Positions 35,270-44,418 of a stretch of 64,000 nucleotides of DNA are shown here, in pieces. How positions within the stretch are numbered: position 1 is the stretch's first letter; each line of letters starts with the position of its first letter. Below the pieces are notes generated by a model. The model made no database searches. It worked only from the letters and a program-made list of their open reading frames with translations, and was not told the DNA's origin. The position numbers were made by a program, and so were the translations under genes. This DNA is from an uncultured Muribaculaceae bacterium (GTDB taxonomy: Bacteria > Bacteroidota > Bacteroidia > Bacteroidales > Muribaculaceae): contig CAJUKD010000002.1 in the NCBI GenBank assembly GCA_910587235.1, positions 1 to 64,000 on the forward strand. The letters are read 5' to 3'.

Positions 35270-35306
35270 AAGGTCTTTAAGATCCGTTTCAGACCTTAAA
35301 GACCTT
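35270..35306 (-). terminator. gdhA terminator
   Basis: AAGGTCTTTAAG (35270-35281) pairs with CTTAAAGACCTT (35295-35306), a perfect 12-bp stem. On the minus strand it lies after gdhA and is followed by a moderately T-rich stretch. Confidence 0.7.
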
Positions 35307-35334
35307 TATATTACTATTTTCAGTCAAGCAGCGT

Positions 35335-36672
35335 TTAAATAACGCCCTGCCCCATCATAGCGTTTGCAACTTTCATGAAGCCGGCGATATTGGCGCCCTT
35401 CATGTAGTTGATATAACCGTCGGATTCGACACCGTAGCGGAGGCACTGCTCGTGAATGTCGCGCATGATAGTATGGAGTTTTTCATCCACTTCCTCGGCG
35501 CCCCACTGCAGGTGCATGGCGTTCTGGCTCATTTCAAGACCTGATGTAGCCACACCACCGGCATTCACAGCCTTGCCGGGAGCATATGTCGTACGGCTTT
35601 CGATGAATGTGTCGATAGCTTCGGGAGTGCAGCCCATGTTCGACACTTCGGCAACCATCTCGACCTTGTTGGCCACAAGCTGTTTGGCATCGTCACCGTT
35701 CAACTCGTTCTGAGTGGCGCAGGGAAGAGCGATATCCACTTTCTGTTCCCAAGGCTTGCGGCCTGCATAGAATACGGAACCGGGGAAACGGTCGGCATAA
35801 GGTGCGACAACATCGTTACCGGAAGCACGGAGTTCGAGCATGTAGTCGATTTTTTCGCTGTCAAGGCCGGCCGGATCATAGATATATCCGTCGGGACCGG
35901 AAATAGTGACAACCTTGGCGCCCAGCTCGGTAGCCTTGAGTGCGGCACCCCATGCCACATTGCCGAAACCGGAAATAGCGACTGTCTTGCCCGCTATATC
36001 GTCGTTCTTCTGCTTGAGCATGCTCTGCACGAAATAAAGCGCTCCGAAACCGGTGGCTTCGGGACGGATACGGCTGCCTCCGAATTCAAGCCCCTTGCCG
36101 GTAAATGTACCGTCGTGCTGGTTTACGAGGCGTTTGTACATACCGTACATATATCCTACCTCGCGTCCGCCCACGCCGATATCGCCGGCGGGAACATCGC
36201 GGTCAGGACCGAGATTTTTCCACAGTCCGAGCATGAATGCCTGGCAGAAACGCATGATTTCACGATCGCTCTTGCCGCGAGGCGAGAAGTCGGAACCGCC
36301 TTTCGCACCACCCATGGGAAGTGTGGTCAAGGCATTTTTGAAAGTCTGCTCGAATCCGAGGAATTTCAGAATCGACAGGTTTACGGAAGCATGGAAACGA
36401 ATACCGCCTTTGTACGGGCCGATCGCGTTGTTGAACTGCACGCGATAGCCTATGTTGTTCTGGACTTCACCACTGTCGTCGAGCCATGTCACACGGAAAG
36501 TGACGATGCGGTCAGGCTCAACCATACGTTCTATGATTTTATTTCTCTCAAACTCGGGATGTTCGTTGTAAATGTCCTGAACAGACAGCAGCACTTCCCT
36601 CACAGCTTGCAGATATTCCTTTTCGCCGGGATGCTTCGCCTCAAGCGATGCCATGATTGAGTTAATGTCCAT
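35335..36672 (-). CDS. gdhA: NADP-specific glutamate dehydrogenase
   Basis: A 445-residue enzyme. Motifs include GPYKGGIRFHASVNLSILKFLGFEQTFKNAL with the substrate-binding Lys, LPMGGAKGGSDF with the catalytic Lys, and SGFGNVAWGAALKATELGAKVVTISGPDG for the NADP fold. It interconverts glutamate and 2-oxoglutarate plus ammonia, a main route of nitrogen assimilation in gut Bacteroidales. It has a consensus promoter and its own terminator. Confidence 0.96.
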   Translation of the reverse strand: MDINSIMASLEAKHPGEKEYLQAVREVLLSVQDIYNEHPEFERNKIIERMVEPDRIVTFRVTWLDDSGEVQNNIGYRVQFNNAIGPYKGGIRFHASVNLSILKFLGFEQTFKNALTTLPMGGAKGGSDFSPRGKSDREIMRFCQAFMLGLWKNLGPDRDVPAGDIGVGGREVGYMYGMYKRLVNQHDGTFTGKGLEFGGSRIRPEATGFGALYFVQSMLKQKNDDIAGKTVAISGFGNVAWGAALKATELGAKVVTISGPDGYIYDPAGLDSEKIDYMLELRASGNDVVAPYADRFPGSVFYAGRKPWEQKVDIALPCATQNELNGDDAKQLVANKVEMVAEVSNMGCTPEAIDTFIESRTTYAPGKAVNAGGVATSGLEMSQNAMHLQWGAEEVDEKLHTIMRDIHEQCLRYGVESDGYINYMKGANIAGFMKVANAMMGQGVI

Positions 36673-36721
36673 AATCTTTGTCTTTTTAGGTGTAATGTAT
36701 AGATTTTGGTGTTATCTGAGG

Positions 36722-36752
36722 CAAATATATACAATATTTCCAAAGTTGCAAA
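36722..36752 (-). promoter_or_regulatory. Promoter of gdhA
   Basis: On the minus strand TTTG (36749-36752) and TATATTTG (36722-36729) are 19 bases apart, a full consensus promoter. The leader would be about 45 bases. Confidence 0.75.
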
Positions 36753-36867
36753 AATAAATTCATAAAAGCTTTTTAGGCTCAGGTTTTAGCTCCGTATCAT
36801 TTTTTATGCGTAACTTCGCTCAACGTTTCCCGACGGGTAAAACTCCCAACTTATAGTGACTTTTTTA

Positions 36868-38244
36868 ATGAAACATCTTTATAAATTTGGCATATTTTTA
36901 TTTTTGACCGCCACTACGTCGATTTCAGAAGCTGCCGCCCGGAACATTCTTGGTATCGACGGCGAGGAATCGACATCGGTTGGTATATATATAAAGGATC
37001 TGCGCACAGGCCGGGTGCTTGTCGACCACAATTCACGGCTGGCGCTCACTCCTGCCAGCGTAATGAAAGTGATAACTACGGCCAGTGCCCTGTCTGTCCT
37101 CGGCACAGAGCACCGTTTCACCACAACCGTATCTTTGAGCGGAGCATCATGCGGCAGCGGACAGTGGAAAGGCAATATAGTCGTCAGCTCTTCGGCCGAC
37201 CCAACTGTCGAAAGTGAATATTTCAAAGAACGCCTCGGCTTCTGCGACTCAATTGCCGACGGAATCGAGCGCCTCGGCATAAAATCGCTCGACGGCTCCA
37301 TCATTGTGGAACAGACCCTGTCCGAAGCCGGTCCCATAGCCCAATGGGAAATTGAAGATGTGGCATGGCCGTACGGTGCCGGACTTTTCGGGTTCAACTG
37401 GCGCGACAATTGCGTGAACGTTACACCCGCCACAGGCCAGACCAAACCATACGTGCCCGGGCTGAACGTGGAACTGCGCAAATCCGACACAGGCAACGAT
37501 CTCGTACGCGGCGCGGGCAGTGACCGCCTTATTGTATATGCCCGCAATCCACAGAATAAAAAATGGATACTCGGCATATCTGTACCCGATCCGTCGGCTG
37601 TATTCAAAGCCGAACTCACCGAGGCCCTGCGCAAACGCGGCATTGAAGTCAGCAACAAAAAATTTGCCGGCACATCGGATGCCGGAAAGAAAATATACGT
37701 CCACTGTTCGCCATCGTCAGCCGAGATAATGCGAAGCCTCATGGTGCGTTCCGACAATATGTTCGCCGAGGGTATGCTCCGCGCAATCGCTCCCGGCAAG
37801 ACACGCAAGCGCGCTATCGAACGTGAAAAAGAAATATGGGCAAGCCGTGGAATAAGCCCGCGCTACACAATAATACGCGACGGCAGCGGACTGACCCGAG
37901 CCAACCGGCTCTCCGCACGCTTCATCGGCGATGTTCTGGAATGGATGGCCGAATCTCCCCGGGTCGCAACCTTCACATCCTTTTTTCCGCGTGCAGGCCG
38001 CGACGGCACTTTGCGTTCATTTCTCGACAAATCGCCCCTCGAAGGGCAACTGGCTTTGAAAACCGGCAGTGTCAGCTCCGTACAGTGCTATGCCGGATAC
38101 AAAATTGACAATAACGCTTGCCCGACCCACGTAGTAGTCGTGATGGTCAACGGCTTTTTCTGCCCGCGCGCACAGGTACGACGGGGAACCGAACGCCTGA
38201 TGATGAAGCTTTTCGCCCCACAATCCGCTGAAAAACAAAAATAA
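36868..38244 (+). CDS. dacB: D-alanyl-D-alanine carboxypeptidase/endopeptidase PBP4
   Basis: A 458-residue exported serine peptidase (S13) from the ATG at 36868. The signal peptide ends near residue 24. Active-site motifs are SVMK (Ser64-Lys67), SDN in MVRSDNMFAEGML, and KTG in LALKTGSVSSVQ. The long insert between motifs 1 and 2, typical of PBP4, is present. It trims or cuts peptidoglycan peptides in the periplasm. It begins a run with a small unknown gene and rsmI. Confidence 0.93.
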   Translation: MKHLYKFGIFLFLTATTSISEAAARNILGIDGEESTSVGIYIKDLRTGRVLVDHNSRLALTPASVMKVITTASALSVLGTEHRFTTTVSLSGASCGSGQWKGNIVVSSSADPTVESEYFKERLGFCDSIADGIERLGIKSLDGSIIVEQTLSEAGPIAQWEIEDVAWPYGAGLFGFNWRDNCVNVTPATGQTKPYVPGLNVELRKSDTGNDLVRGAGSDRLIVYARNPQNKKWILGISVPDPSAVFKAELTEALRKRGIEVSNKKFAGTSDAGKKIYVHCSPSSAEIMRSLMVRSDNMFAEGMLRAIAPGKTRKRAIEREKEIWASRGISPRYTIIRDGSGLTRANRLSARFIGDVLEWMAESPRVATFTSFFPRAGRDGTLRSFLDKSPLEGQLALKTGSVSSVQCYAGYKIDNNACPTHVVVVMVNGFFCPRAQVRRGTERLMMKLFAPQSAEKQK

Positions 38245-38252
38245 CCGACAAT

Positions 38253-38822
38253 ATGGATTTCAAACGACTTATAGAACTGAATATCGAAATAGAAGGATTG
38301 TTGCGTGTACTCGACAATCGTCCTGACAACACGGAAGCCATGTCATTATTAAGCGAACGGCATTCCGAGTTTTCCGGCATGCTAAAAGATGAAAACGAAA
38401 ACGACTGCAACGTGTCGGATTTCATGGTCTGCGCCATAAACGAAGATGAAAGCACCGCCGACGGAGCGTCAATCATAATCCTCGACGATGAAGATCCGGA
38501 CAATTCAGCTCCGGAGATAAGCGAAACTGTATCGGATATTACAGAGTCGGAAGCACAGGCGACCTCACCGCAAAACAACGGCAACGGCCTGCGACGCTGC
38601 TTCACCCTCAACGACAAATTCCGTTTCATCCGCGAACTCTTCGGCGGCAACGAGCGCGAATTCTCCGATACTTTGGCTATAATCTCAGGCATGCCTGACT
38701 ACACCGAAGCCGAAGCATACCTGTGCAACGACCTGACATGGGATCGCGAAGATCCTTGTGTGGCCGAATTCCTTTCAATAATAGCCGCCAACATGCCGGC
38801 ACAGACAAACGGAAAGCAATGA
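38253..38822 (+). CDS. Acidic hypothetical protein between dacB and rsmI
   Basis: A 189-residue soluble protein. The N-terminal 50 residues form helices (DFKRLIELNIEIEGLLRVLDNRP), an acidic disordered linker follows (about 50-108), and the C-terminal 75 residues contain CFTLNDKFRFIRELFGGNEREFSDTLAIISGMPDYTEAEAYL, a stretch I have the impression recurs in Bacteroidales hypothetical proteins. The function is not known. The rsmI gene starts in its stop codon, so the two are coupled. Confidence 0.75.
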   Translation: MDFKRLIELNIEIEGLLRVLDNRPDNTEAMSLLSERHSEFSGMLKDENENDCNVSDFMVCAINEDESTADGASIIILDDEDPDNSAPEISETVSDITESEAQATSPQNNGNGLRRCFTLNDKFRFIRELFGGNEREFSDTLAIISGMPDYTEAEAYLCNDLTWDREDPCVAEFLSIIAANMPAQTNGKQ

Positions 38823-39559
38823 GCGGAAAACTTTACATAGTGCCCACACCGGTAGGCAATCTGGACGACATGACACCACGCGCCGTCAGCGTGCTGCGGA
38901 GCGTAAGTCTTGTGCTGGCCGAGGACACACGCACCTCTGCCGTGCTTATGAAGCATTTCGGAATCAGCACCCCTATGGCCAGCCACCATAAATTCAACGA
39001 ACACCGTAATCTCGACCCGCTGCTGTGCCGTATGGAGGCCGGCGAAGATATGGCGCTGGTGTCCGATGCCGGAACCCCGGGCATATCCGATCCGGGATTC
39101 ATGCTGTCACGCGAATGCCGGCGCCGGGGAATAGATGTCATCACCCTGCCTGGAGCCACTGCTTTCGTTCCGGCTCTCGTCGATTCCGGCCTTCCATGCG
39201 ACCGATTCTTCTTCGAAGGGTTTCTGCCCCCGAAAAAAGGCCGAGCAAGCCGCATAGAAATGCTTGCTGCCCTATCATGCACTTTTATAATATACGAATC
39301 TCCTCTGCGGCTTGTAAAAACGCTCACGCAACTTGCCGAGGCCTGCGGTGCCGACCGTCCGGCATCCGTTTCCCGCGAAATATCGAAACTCCACGAAAGC
39401 ACAGTCCGGGGTACACTTTCAGAACTGTCTGTACATTTCGAAGCGAACCCGCCGCGAGGAGAAATTGTTATAATAGTCGGAGGCGTCGAACGCCCTGCGC
39501 CGGAACAACGACGACACCGCAACAAGTATCGCGACGACGAGAACGACGAAAACGACTGA
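38819..39559 (+). CDS. rsmI: 16S rRNA (cytidine1402-2'-O)-methyltransferase
   Basis: A 246-residue enzyme starting MSGKLYIVPTPVGNLDDMT at 38819; the longer frame lies over the preceding gene. Family stretches are LAEDTRTSAVLMKHFG, LVSDAGTPGISDPGF and LPGATAFVPALVDSGLPCDRF. It methylates the ribose of C1402 in the decoding centre. The tail is highly charged (many Asp, Glu, Arg). Confidence 0.94.
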   Translation: MSGKLYIVPTPVGNLDDMTPRAVSVLRSVSLVLAEDTRTSAVLMKHFGISTPMASHHKFNEHRNLDPLLCRMEAGEDMALVSDAGTPGISDPGFMLSRECRRRGIDVITLPGATAFVPALVDSGLPCDRFFFEGFLPPKKGRASRIEMLAALSCTFIIYESPLRLVKTLTQLAEACGADRPASVSREISKLHESTVRGTLSELSVHFEANPPRGEIVIIVGGVERPAPEQRRHRNKYRDDENDEND

Positions 39560-39600
39560 TGAACTTTCACTATTTAACAGATTCTTAAAATTACTACATT

Positions 39601-40494
39601 ATGAAAAAAATGACTATTCTCACAATTGCAGCATCTCTGCTGGCAGGTACAGCCGCCACTACAACAATGACATCCTGCAATTCAAAGCAAAAAGAACAGC
39701 TCGAGCAGGAACGCGCCATTGCGGAAGCTACTAAAGAAGAACTACAGACAGCCGTGGCCGAACGCGACCAGCTGCTCCAACTTGTCAACGAAATATCGGG
39801 CGGCATGGCGGAAATCAAACGCATCGAGAACATCCTTACAGTCAAGAACGGACTTAATGAAGAAGGCAGCGATTCGCGCACCCAGCTGCAGGCCGATCTT
39901 GCCGCCGTACAGAAAACACTTCAGGACCGTCGAGAACGCCTTGAAACCCTCGAATCACAGTTGGCAAAATCAAGTCTGTCAACTTCCGGCCTGCAACAGA
40001 CCATAGCATCGCTGCGCCACCAGATCGACGATCAGACCGCTGAAATCGGAACTCTGCGCCAGAACCTTGCCGAAGCCCGCCAGCGCATCGGCGACCTCGA
40101 CATCAGGCTCGACTCCCTTAACACAGCCGTTACCGAAGCTACAGTCGCAAAAGAACAAATCGAGCAGCAAAGCACCGAACTGGAAAACCAGCTAAACACA
40201 TGCTACTACGCAATCGGCAACAAAAGCGAGCTTCAGGAACACAAAATAATTGAAACAGGCTTCCTACGCAAGACCAAATTGCTTGAAAGCGACTTTGACC
40301 CGAAGTTCTTCACCGCCGCAGACAAACGCACCCTGACGCGAATCGATCTTAACTCCGACAAAGCCGAACTTATGACAAAACAGCCAGAGGATTCGTATGT
40401 GATCGAAGAAGTCGGTAAAAGCAAAGTACTCCGCATCACCAATCCCGACAAGTTCTGGAATCTCAGCAATTATCTCGTAATCAAGATCGACTGA
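39601..40494 (+). CDS. Cbp1-family coiled-coil lipoprotein
   Basis: A 297-residue lipoprotein. The signal peptide ends in TMTSCN. A long coiled coil (about residues 28-205) is followed by a globular end with AIGNKSELQEHKIIETGF, AELMTKQPEDSYVIEE and ITNPDKFWNLSNYLVIKID. The end matches Bacteroidales proteins named for Cbp1, a collagen-binding glycoprotein adhesin of B. fragilis. The binding role should not be carried over without test; the family is broad. It is followed by a shared terminator. Confidence 0.78.
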   Translation: MKKMTILTIAASLLAGTAATTTMTSCNSKQKEQLEQERAIAEATKEELQTAVAERDQLLQLVNEISGGMAEIKRIENILTVKNGLNEEGSDSRTQLQADLAAVQKTLQDRRERLETLESQLAKSSLSTSGLQQTIASLRHQIDDQTAEIGTLRQNLAEARQRIGDLDIRLDSLNTAVTEATVAKEQIEQQSTELENQLNTCYYAIGNKSELQEHKIIETGFLRKTKLLESDFDPKFFTAADKRTLTRIDLNSDKAELMTKQPEDSYVIEEVGKSKVLRITNPDKFWNLSNYLVIKID

Positions 40495-40518
40495 TTATTC
40501 CGGCATAAAACCATATTG

Positions 40519-40983
40519 TCATGAAAAAGACGTCGGCTTCCGTCCCGGCGTCTTTTTCATATAGATCATATCCCTTAGCACTATTCCTCCATCTATAACA
40601 GGATGATCGTAATTATCGGTAAAGAAATCAGGAATTCGGTGGGAGAACGAATATCCGCAAGACTTATAAAAATCAAGTGTAAGCGGTGACTCTCCCGTCC
40701 CGACCTGCACCGTACAGTCCGGATAAAGATTTTCGACATAGCGGAGCATGGCACGCCCGTAACCCATACGCCTGTACTCAGGCGCTACAGCTATGTTCTT
40801 GATCTCAGCCAGAAACTCCGCTTCACGCGTGACAACGCATACAACAGCCACATTGTCATCGACAATGCCGACAAACATATCGCCGCGATCAATATAGCGG
40901 TCAATCATATACTCCTGTTCGTCGCCCGACAAAAGCAAAGCAAGATAACGTTTCTTATCGCATTTAAGCTTCTCGACTATCAT
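40519..40983 (-). CDS. GNAT family N-acetyltransferase
   Basis: A 154-residue acetyltransferase. The acetyl-CoA loop is VAPEYRRMGYGRAMLRYV (Q/RxxGxG/A type) and FYKSCGYSFSHR is the usual C-terminal motif. The substrate is unknown. The stop codon lies in the terminator hairpin, so the last dozen residues are encoded by the stem. Its ATG overlaps the stop of the upstream gene. Confidence 0.88.
   Translation of the reverse strand: MIVEKLKCDKKRYLALLLSGDEQEYMIDRYIDRGDMFVGIVDDNVAVVCVVTREAEFLAEIKNIAVAPEYRRMGYGRAMLRYVENLYPDCTVQVGTGESPLTLDFYKSCGYSFSHRIPDFFTDNYDHPVIDGGIVLRDMIYMKKTPGRKPTSFS
40521..40560. terminator. Bidirectional terminator
   Basis: ATGAAAAAGACG (40521-40532) pairs perfectly with 40549-40560; A5/T5 runs are present on both sides. 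It serves the Cbp1-type gene on the plus strand and the acetyltransferase on the minus strand. Confidence 0.85.
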
Positions 40984-41516
40984 ATTTCCGTAGATTTACA
41001 CTTCCTGTTCATTCTGAGCATTACATTCCTCCGCGCCGATCTAAGTCCGGGTGACATGGAACCGTCCTCCATCATCGAAAGTACCTCCTTAAACTCTGCC
41101 AACAGTTCGCGACAAGAGCAGCATTGGAAATATGCCTGCTTAAGGCACAAAGCTCTTATGGCATACGGTTCGGTTGAATTTATCATGGAAAGGCAATAAT
41201 CAAGATAATCGGCACGTATTCCTGTGTCCGGAAAGCGTTCCAGCAATGTCAGGAGCAGACGACGCTTACCGGTATGCAATGTCGACAGCAGGAAGTCGAC
41301 AAGTTCGTCCTTTTTCTCGTAAAGCCATGCGATGTCAGCTGATGAAAAATGCGAGAATACCCACAGCGCATTATAGCTTACGCGGTCATCACTATTAAAA
41401 ACACATACATACAACGCTTCTTTGACAGAGTCGTTGCAGGTTCCGGAGGCCATTCCGCACAAACGTCGTATATCAGGAAGCCGGAGCCTTTCACCCAGTT
41501 CTTTACTAAAATCCAT
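40980..41516 (-). CDS. Helical hypothetical protein (HEAT-like)
   Basis: A 178-residue protein with regularly spaced helices (VKEALYVCVFNSDDRVSYNALWVFSHFS, KRRLLLTLLERFPDTGIRADYLDYCLSMI), reminiscent of HEAT or Armadillo repeats. No signal peptide or membrane segment is visible. The function is unknown. It is translationally coupled to the downstream acetyltransferase gene through an ATGA overlap, so the two may act together. Confidence 0.72.
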   Translation of the reverse strand: MDFSKELGERLRLPDIRRLCGMASGTCNDSVKEALYVCVFNSDDRVSYNALWVFSHFSSADIAWLYEKKDELVDFLLSTLHTGKRRLLLTLLERFPDTGIRADYLDYCLSMINSTEPYAIRALCLKQAYFQCCSCRELLAEFKEVLSMMEDGSMSPGLRSARRNVMLRMNRKCKSTEI

Positions 41517-41523
41517 GACAATG

Positions 41524-41531
41524 CAAATATA
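41524..41531 (-). promoter_or_regulatory. -7 box for HEAT-like gene
   Basis: TATATTTG on the minus strand, 7 bases before the start codon, which would make the transcript nearly leaderless. A plus-strand copy of the same box lies at 41534-41541, so the site is palindromic. Confidence 0.4.
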
Positions 41532-41595
41532 CGTATATTTGGCTTACGCCTTATCTCGGCAAACTCAAATATTTGCTTTTGCGTCCGGCTTTCCG

Positions 41596-41603
41596 TATAT
41601 TTG
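41596..41603 (+). promoter_or_regulatory. -7 box for PH-domain gene
   Basis: TATATTTG matches the -7 consensus 33 bases before the start at 41637. Confidence 0.5.
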
Positions 41604-41636
41604 TAAGACCAAACATTCAACACAATCAAGCAAAAA

Positions 41637-42080
41637 ATGAACAAAATCGTTTTCCGTTCACGCGTCGACTGGTGGGTATGGACAATACCTTTATTCGCTG
41701 TCGCAGTATCGCTTATCGCGTGCATAGGCAGCTCGTTGTGGTTTAAATTGATTTATGGCGTTGGATATGGTATATTGATGTTCGGTTTGCTTATCACGGG
41801 AATATACGGATGCTGGTACACTGTAGAAGGCGACAGCTTGCTCGTCTATAATTTCTTCCGCCCTACCCGTCTGACTATATCGAAAATCAAAGAAATAAAA
41901 TACTGTAGAGGATTTATAGCCGGACCCGCAGCATCAACCCGCCGGCTGTCGATAAAATTCACCGACCGCAGCGTACTCAAAAGCTCTATGCCTATAGAAA
42001 TATCGCCGCGCGACCGCGATGCTTTTGTCAAAAAACTTTTACAGATCAATCCTGACATATCTGTCATCGGAATGCAATGA
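41637..42080 (+). CDS. Bacterial PH-like domain membrane protein
   Basis: A 147-residue protein with two N-terminal membrane segments (about residues 13-60) and a C-terminal PH-like domain (YTVEGDSLLVYNFFRPTRLTISKIKEIKYC through ISPRDRDAFVKKLLQINPDI). A similar domain occurs in the protein encoded at 48118-48609. The role is unknown. The next gene starts within its stop codon. Confidence 0.75.
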   Translation: MNKIVFRSRVDWWVWTIPLFAVAVSLIACIGSSLWFKLIYGVGYGILMFGLLITGIYGCWYTVEGDSLLVYNFFRPTRLTISKIKEIKYCRGFIAGPAASTRRLSIKFTDRSVLKSSMPIEISPRDRDAFVKKLLQINPDISVIGMQ

Positions 42081-42436
42081 ATATCGAAGATTTCCGCGAC
42101 TATTGCCTGTCGCTCGACAACGACGTCATTGAAAAGACCCCATTCGGAAAATTCGTCGCCAGATATGACTCCATCCTTGTATTCTACACTGTCGGCCACA
42201 TGTTTTGCGTCGTCGACATCGACAATTTCAACAGCGTCAATGTCAAGGCTGCGCCTGACGAGATCGACCGTATCAAATTGGCGTATTCATCTGTAAGCAA
42301 ACCGCTGAACCTTAGTGAACGGCACTGGATTCAACTGGATTTCAACGGCGACATACCCGACAGTGAAATCTACAGACTTGTAAAAAATTCATTCGATACC
42401 GTCAGAAAACAACACGCCCCGAAAATAAAGAAATAG
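42077..42436 (+). CDS. MmcQ/YjbR family protein
   Basis: A 119-residue protein of the YjbR fold: MNIEDFRDYCLSLDNDVIEKTPFG, then FCVVDIDNFNSVNVKA, and SERHWIQLDFNGDIPDSEIYRLVKNSFDTV. The fold resembles DNA-binding domains, but DNA binding is not established for the family. It overlaps the PH-like gene by 4 bases and is convergent with the next gene with only 4 bases between stops. Confidence 0.85.
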   Translation: MNIEDFRDYCLSLDNDVIEKTPFGKFVARYDSILVFYTVGHMFCVVDIDNFNSVNVKAAPDEIDRIKLAYSSVSKPLNLSERHWIQLDFNGDIPDSEIYRLVKNSFDTVRKQHAPKIKK

Positions 42437-42440
42437 TACG

Positions 42441-42878
42441 TCAGGCCTCCGGCGCCAATGCCAGATGCAATATGGGGAACGGTCGGCCTGCATCATCATA
42501 TTCATCTCTCGACGCAACAACAAATCCATGTTTCTTATAGAATCTCAAAGCACGGGGATTCTGTTCGTTGACGTCGACAAGGGAAAAACCGCGCTTTTTT
42601 GCAAATTCAATAAGCCGGCTTCCTATGCCACAACCATGAAATGACGGATCGACAAACAGCATCTCTATCTTATCATCGGAAAAACCTATGAATCCGACAA
42701 ACCCGTTTTCGGAGTCCGCACCAAAAAGCTCCACCGACGGGAAATACAAAGCCGGCAGCTTCTCCTTGATACTATTGATGTCGTCTTCCGACAAAAAATC
42801 ATGGGTAGCGCGCACCGCTCTCTCCCAGATTTCAACCATGCGCACATAATCCTCCTCACTGCAGACCTTTATTTCCAT
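42441..42878 (-). CDS. GNAT family N-acetyltransferase
   Basis: A 145-residue acetyltransferase. Acetyl-CoA binding is shown by LFVDPSFHGCGIGSRLIEFA and the ending RALRFYKKHGFVVASRDEYDDAGRPFPILHL matches YjaB-type enzymes. The substrate is unknown. It is unrelated in sequence detail to the acetyltransferase at 40519-40983. Confidence 0.88.
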   Translation of the reverse strand: MEIKVCSEEDYVRMVEIWERAVRATHDFLSEDDINSIKEKLPALYFPSVELFGADSENGFVGFIGFSDDKIEMLFVDPSFHGCGIGSRLIEFAKKRGFSLVDVNEQNPRALRFYKKHGFVVASRDEYDDAGRPFPILHLALAPEA

Positions 42879-42897
42879 ACAGTATTTTTTTTACGAC

Positions 42898-42928
42898 AAA
42901 GGAGCCATGTACAGGACACGGCTCCTTT
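42898..42928 (-). terminator. Terminator after sugar aminotransferase
   Basis: AAAGGAGCC (42898-42906) pairs with GGCTCCTTT at 42920-42928; on the minus strand T residues follow. It ends the transcript of the aminotransferase gene. Confidence 0.7.
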
Positions 42929-42954
42929 TATCAGAATTCTTCAATTGCAATAAA

Positions 42955-44223
42955 TCAGGCTATTATATTGGCCTTGATTGTGTCGACAATATAGCGGACG
43001 TCGTCGTCGGTGACATAAGGGCCGGCAGGCAGGCACATGCCAACCTTGAAAAGCGACTCGCTGACACCGTTGACATAGGCCGGTGCATCTTTATAGACAG
43101 GTTGCTTGTGCATAGGCTTCCATACAGGACGTGCCTCGATATTGGCGGCGTCAAGAGCCACGCGCATAGCCTCGACATTGGCATTGGGCTGGCAATCGGT
43201 TGTCGCAGACTTTGCAGCATGCGTAACACCCGCCGCGCCGCCGACAGCTCCGGTAATGATTGTCTTGTAGGCATCTTCCTGGCCTTTGACTTTCAAATCA
43301 GGGTCGAGTGTGACAGCGCAGAGCCAGAAATTAGCATCGTAACGCGGCGAAGGATTATCGTGCAAAGTGACACCTTCGACATCTTTCAGCAATTCCTTAT
43401 AGAGAGCCTGAACATGCTTATGATGCGCGATATGTTCGTCGACAATCGTCATCTGGCCGCGGCCTATGCCGGCGCAGATGTTGCTCATGCGATAGTTGTA
43501 GCCTATATGTTCGTGCTGATAATAAGGATAGGACTCTCGTGCCTGCGTGGCATAGAAAAGTATTTCCTTTTTTGATTCCTCGTCATCGCATACAAGGGCA
43601 CCGCCGCCTGAAGTGGTGATCATCTTGTTGCCGTTGAAACTCAGCACCCCATAGCGGCCGAACGAACCGAGCATACGGCCGTCATAGCGCGAGCCGAAAC
43701 CTTCGGCAGCATCCTCGACCACCGGAATCCCATAGCGGTCCGCCACATCCATAATACGGTCGATCTGATAGGGCATACCGTAAAGAGCTACGGGAACAAT
43801 GGCTTTAGGCTTGCGACCGGTTTTGGCAATACGGTCTTTGATAGCCTCTTCAAGCAGTTCGGGATCCATATTCCAGCTGTCACGCTCCGAATCCACAAAA
43901 ACAGGCGTAGCGCCAAGATATGTGATAGGATGGCTCGACGCGCAGAATGTGAACGACTGAACAATAACCTCGTCGCCGGAACCTACTCCACATGCGAGCA
44001 ACGCGAGATGCACGGCTGCTGTGCCCGCGCTAAGGCAGCATACCGATTTCTGAAGAGATCCGGCTCCTTCGCGACGGTTTACAAACTTTTCGAGGTCTTC
44101 CTCAAAACCATTGACATTCGGCCCCATCGGAACAACCCAGTTCTGGTCGAAAGCTTCCTTTATAAAATCCTGTTCCTTACCCGACATGTGTGCCAGACAA
44201 AGATAAATCCGTTCATGTGACAT
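42955..44223 (-). CDS. DegT/DnrJ/EryC1 family sugar aminotransferase
   Basis: A 422-residue PLP enzyme. The N-terminal LCLAHMSGKEQDFIKEAFDQNWVVPMGPNV, the stretch LSAGTAAVHLALLACGV, VVEDAAEGFGSRYDG and LSFNGNKMITTSGGGALV (with the PLP Lys) are typical of PglE/LegC-type sugar aminotransferases that make amino sugars for protein glycans or nonulosonic acids. It stands alone with its own promoter, next to a tyrosine recombinase. A link with the nonulosonic cassette 11 kb away is possible but not shown. Confidence 0.9.
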   Translation of the reverse strand: MSHERIYLCLAHMSGKEQDFIKEAFDQNWVVPMGPNVNGFEEDLEKFVNRREGAGSLQKSVCCLSAGTAAVHLALLACGVGSGDEVIVQSFTFCASSHPITYLGATPVFVDSERDSWNMDPELLEEAIKDRIAKTGRKPKAIVPVALYGMPYQIDRIMDVADRYGIPVVEDAAEGFGSRYDGRMLGSFGRYGVLSFNGNKMITTSGGGALVCDDEESKKEILFYATQARESYPYYQHEHIGYNYRMSNICAGIGRGQMTIVDEHIAHHKHVQALYKELLKDVEGVTLHDNPSPRYDANFWLCAVTLDPDLKVKGQEDAYKTIITGAVGGAAGVTHAAKSATTDCQPNANVEAMRVALDAANIEARPVWKPMHKQPVYKDAPAYVNGVSESLFKVGMCLPAGPYVTDDDVRYIVDTIKANIIA

Positions 44224-44285
44224 TTTTCAACAGGCAAATTTAAAATATTAATTATCATCAGCTTGGGCTATAGCCCGTGCATATC

Positions 44286-44297
44286 GCAATGTATTGC
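44286..44297. repeat. Palindrome GCAATGTATTGC
   Basis: The core lies in a longer perfect inverted repeat, ATCGCAAT-GT-ATTGCGAT, between the aminotransferase start and its promoter. A related palindrome, GCAGTGTACTGC, is at 44407-44418. Both fit GCARTGTAYTGC and could be recombinase or regulator sites. Confidence 0.5.
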
Positions 44298-44311
44298 GAT
44301 TTTCATGGCTG

Positions 44312-44342
44312 CAAAGTTACTTCATATAATCCAGACCGCCAA
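44312..44342 (-). promoter_or_regulatory. Promoter of sugar aminotransferase gene
   Basis: TAACTTTG at 44312-44319 (minus strand) has TTG at 44340-44342, 20 bases upstream. The promoter lies between the two related palindromes. Confidence 0.65.
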
Positions 44343-44406
44343 GAGTTTCACCCTGCATTCTCAAGTATAATTTAGTTGAAATTTATTGTTTTTTAATGTT
44401 GCGATT

Positions 44407-44418
44407 GCAGTGTACTGC
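44407..44418. repeat. Palindrome GCAGTGTACTGC at recombinase gene end
   Basis: This palindrome reaches the first base of the recombinase stop codon (44418-44420) and resembles the one at 44286-44297. The 109 bases between them hold the outward promoter of the aminotransferase gene. Confidence 0.5.
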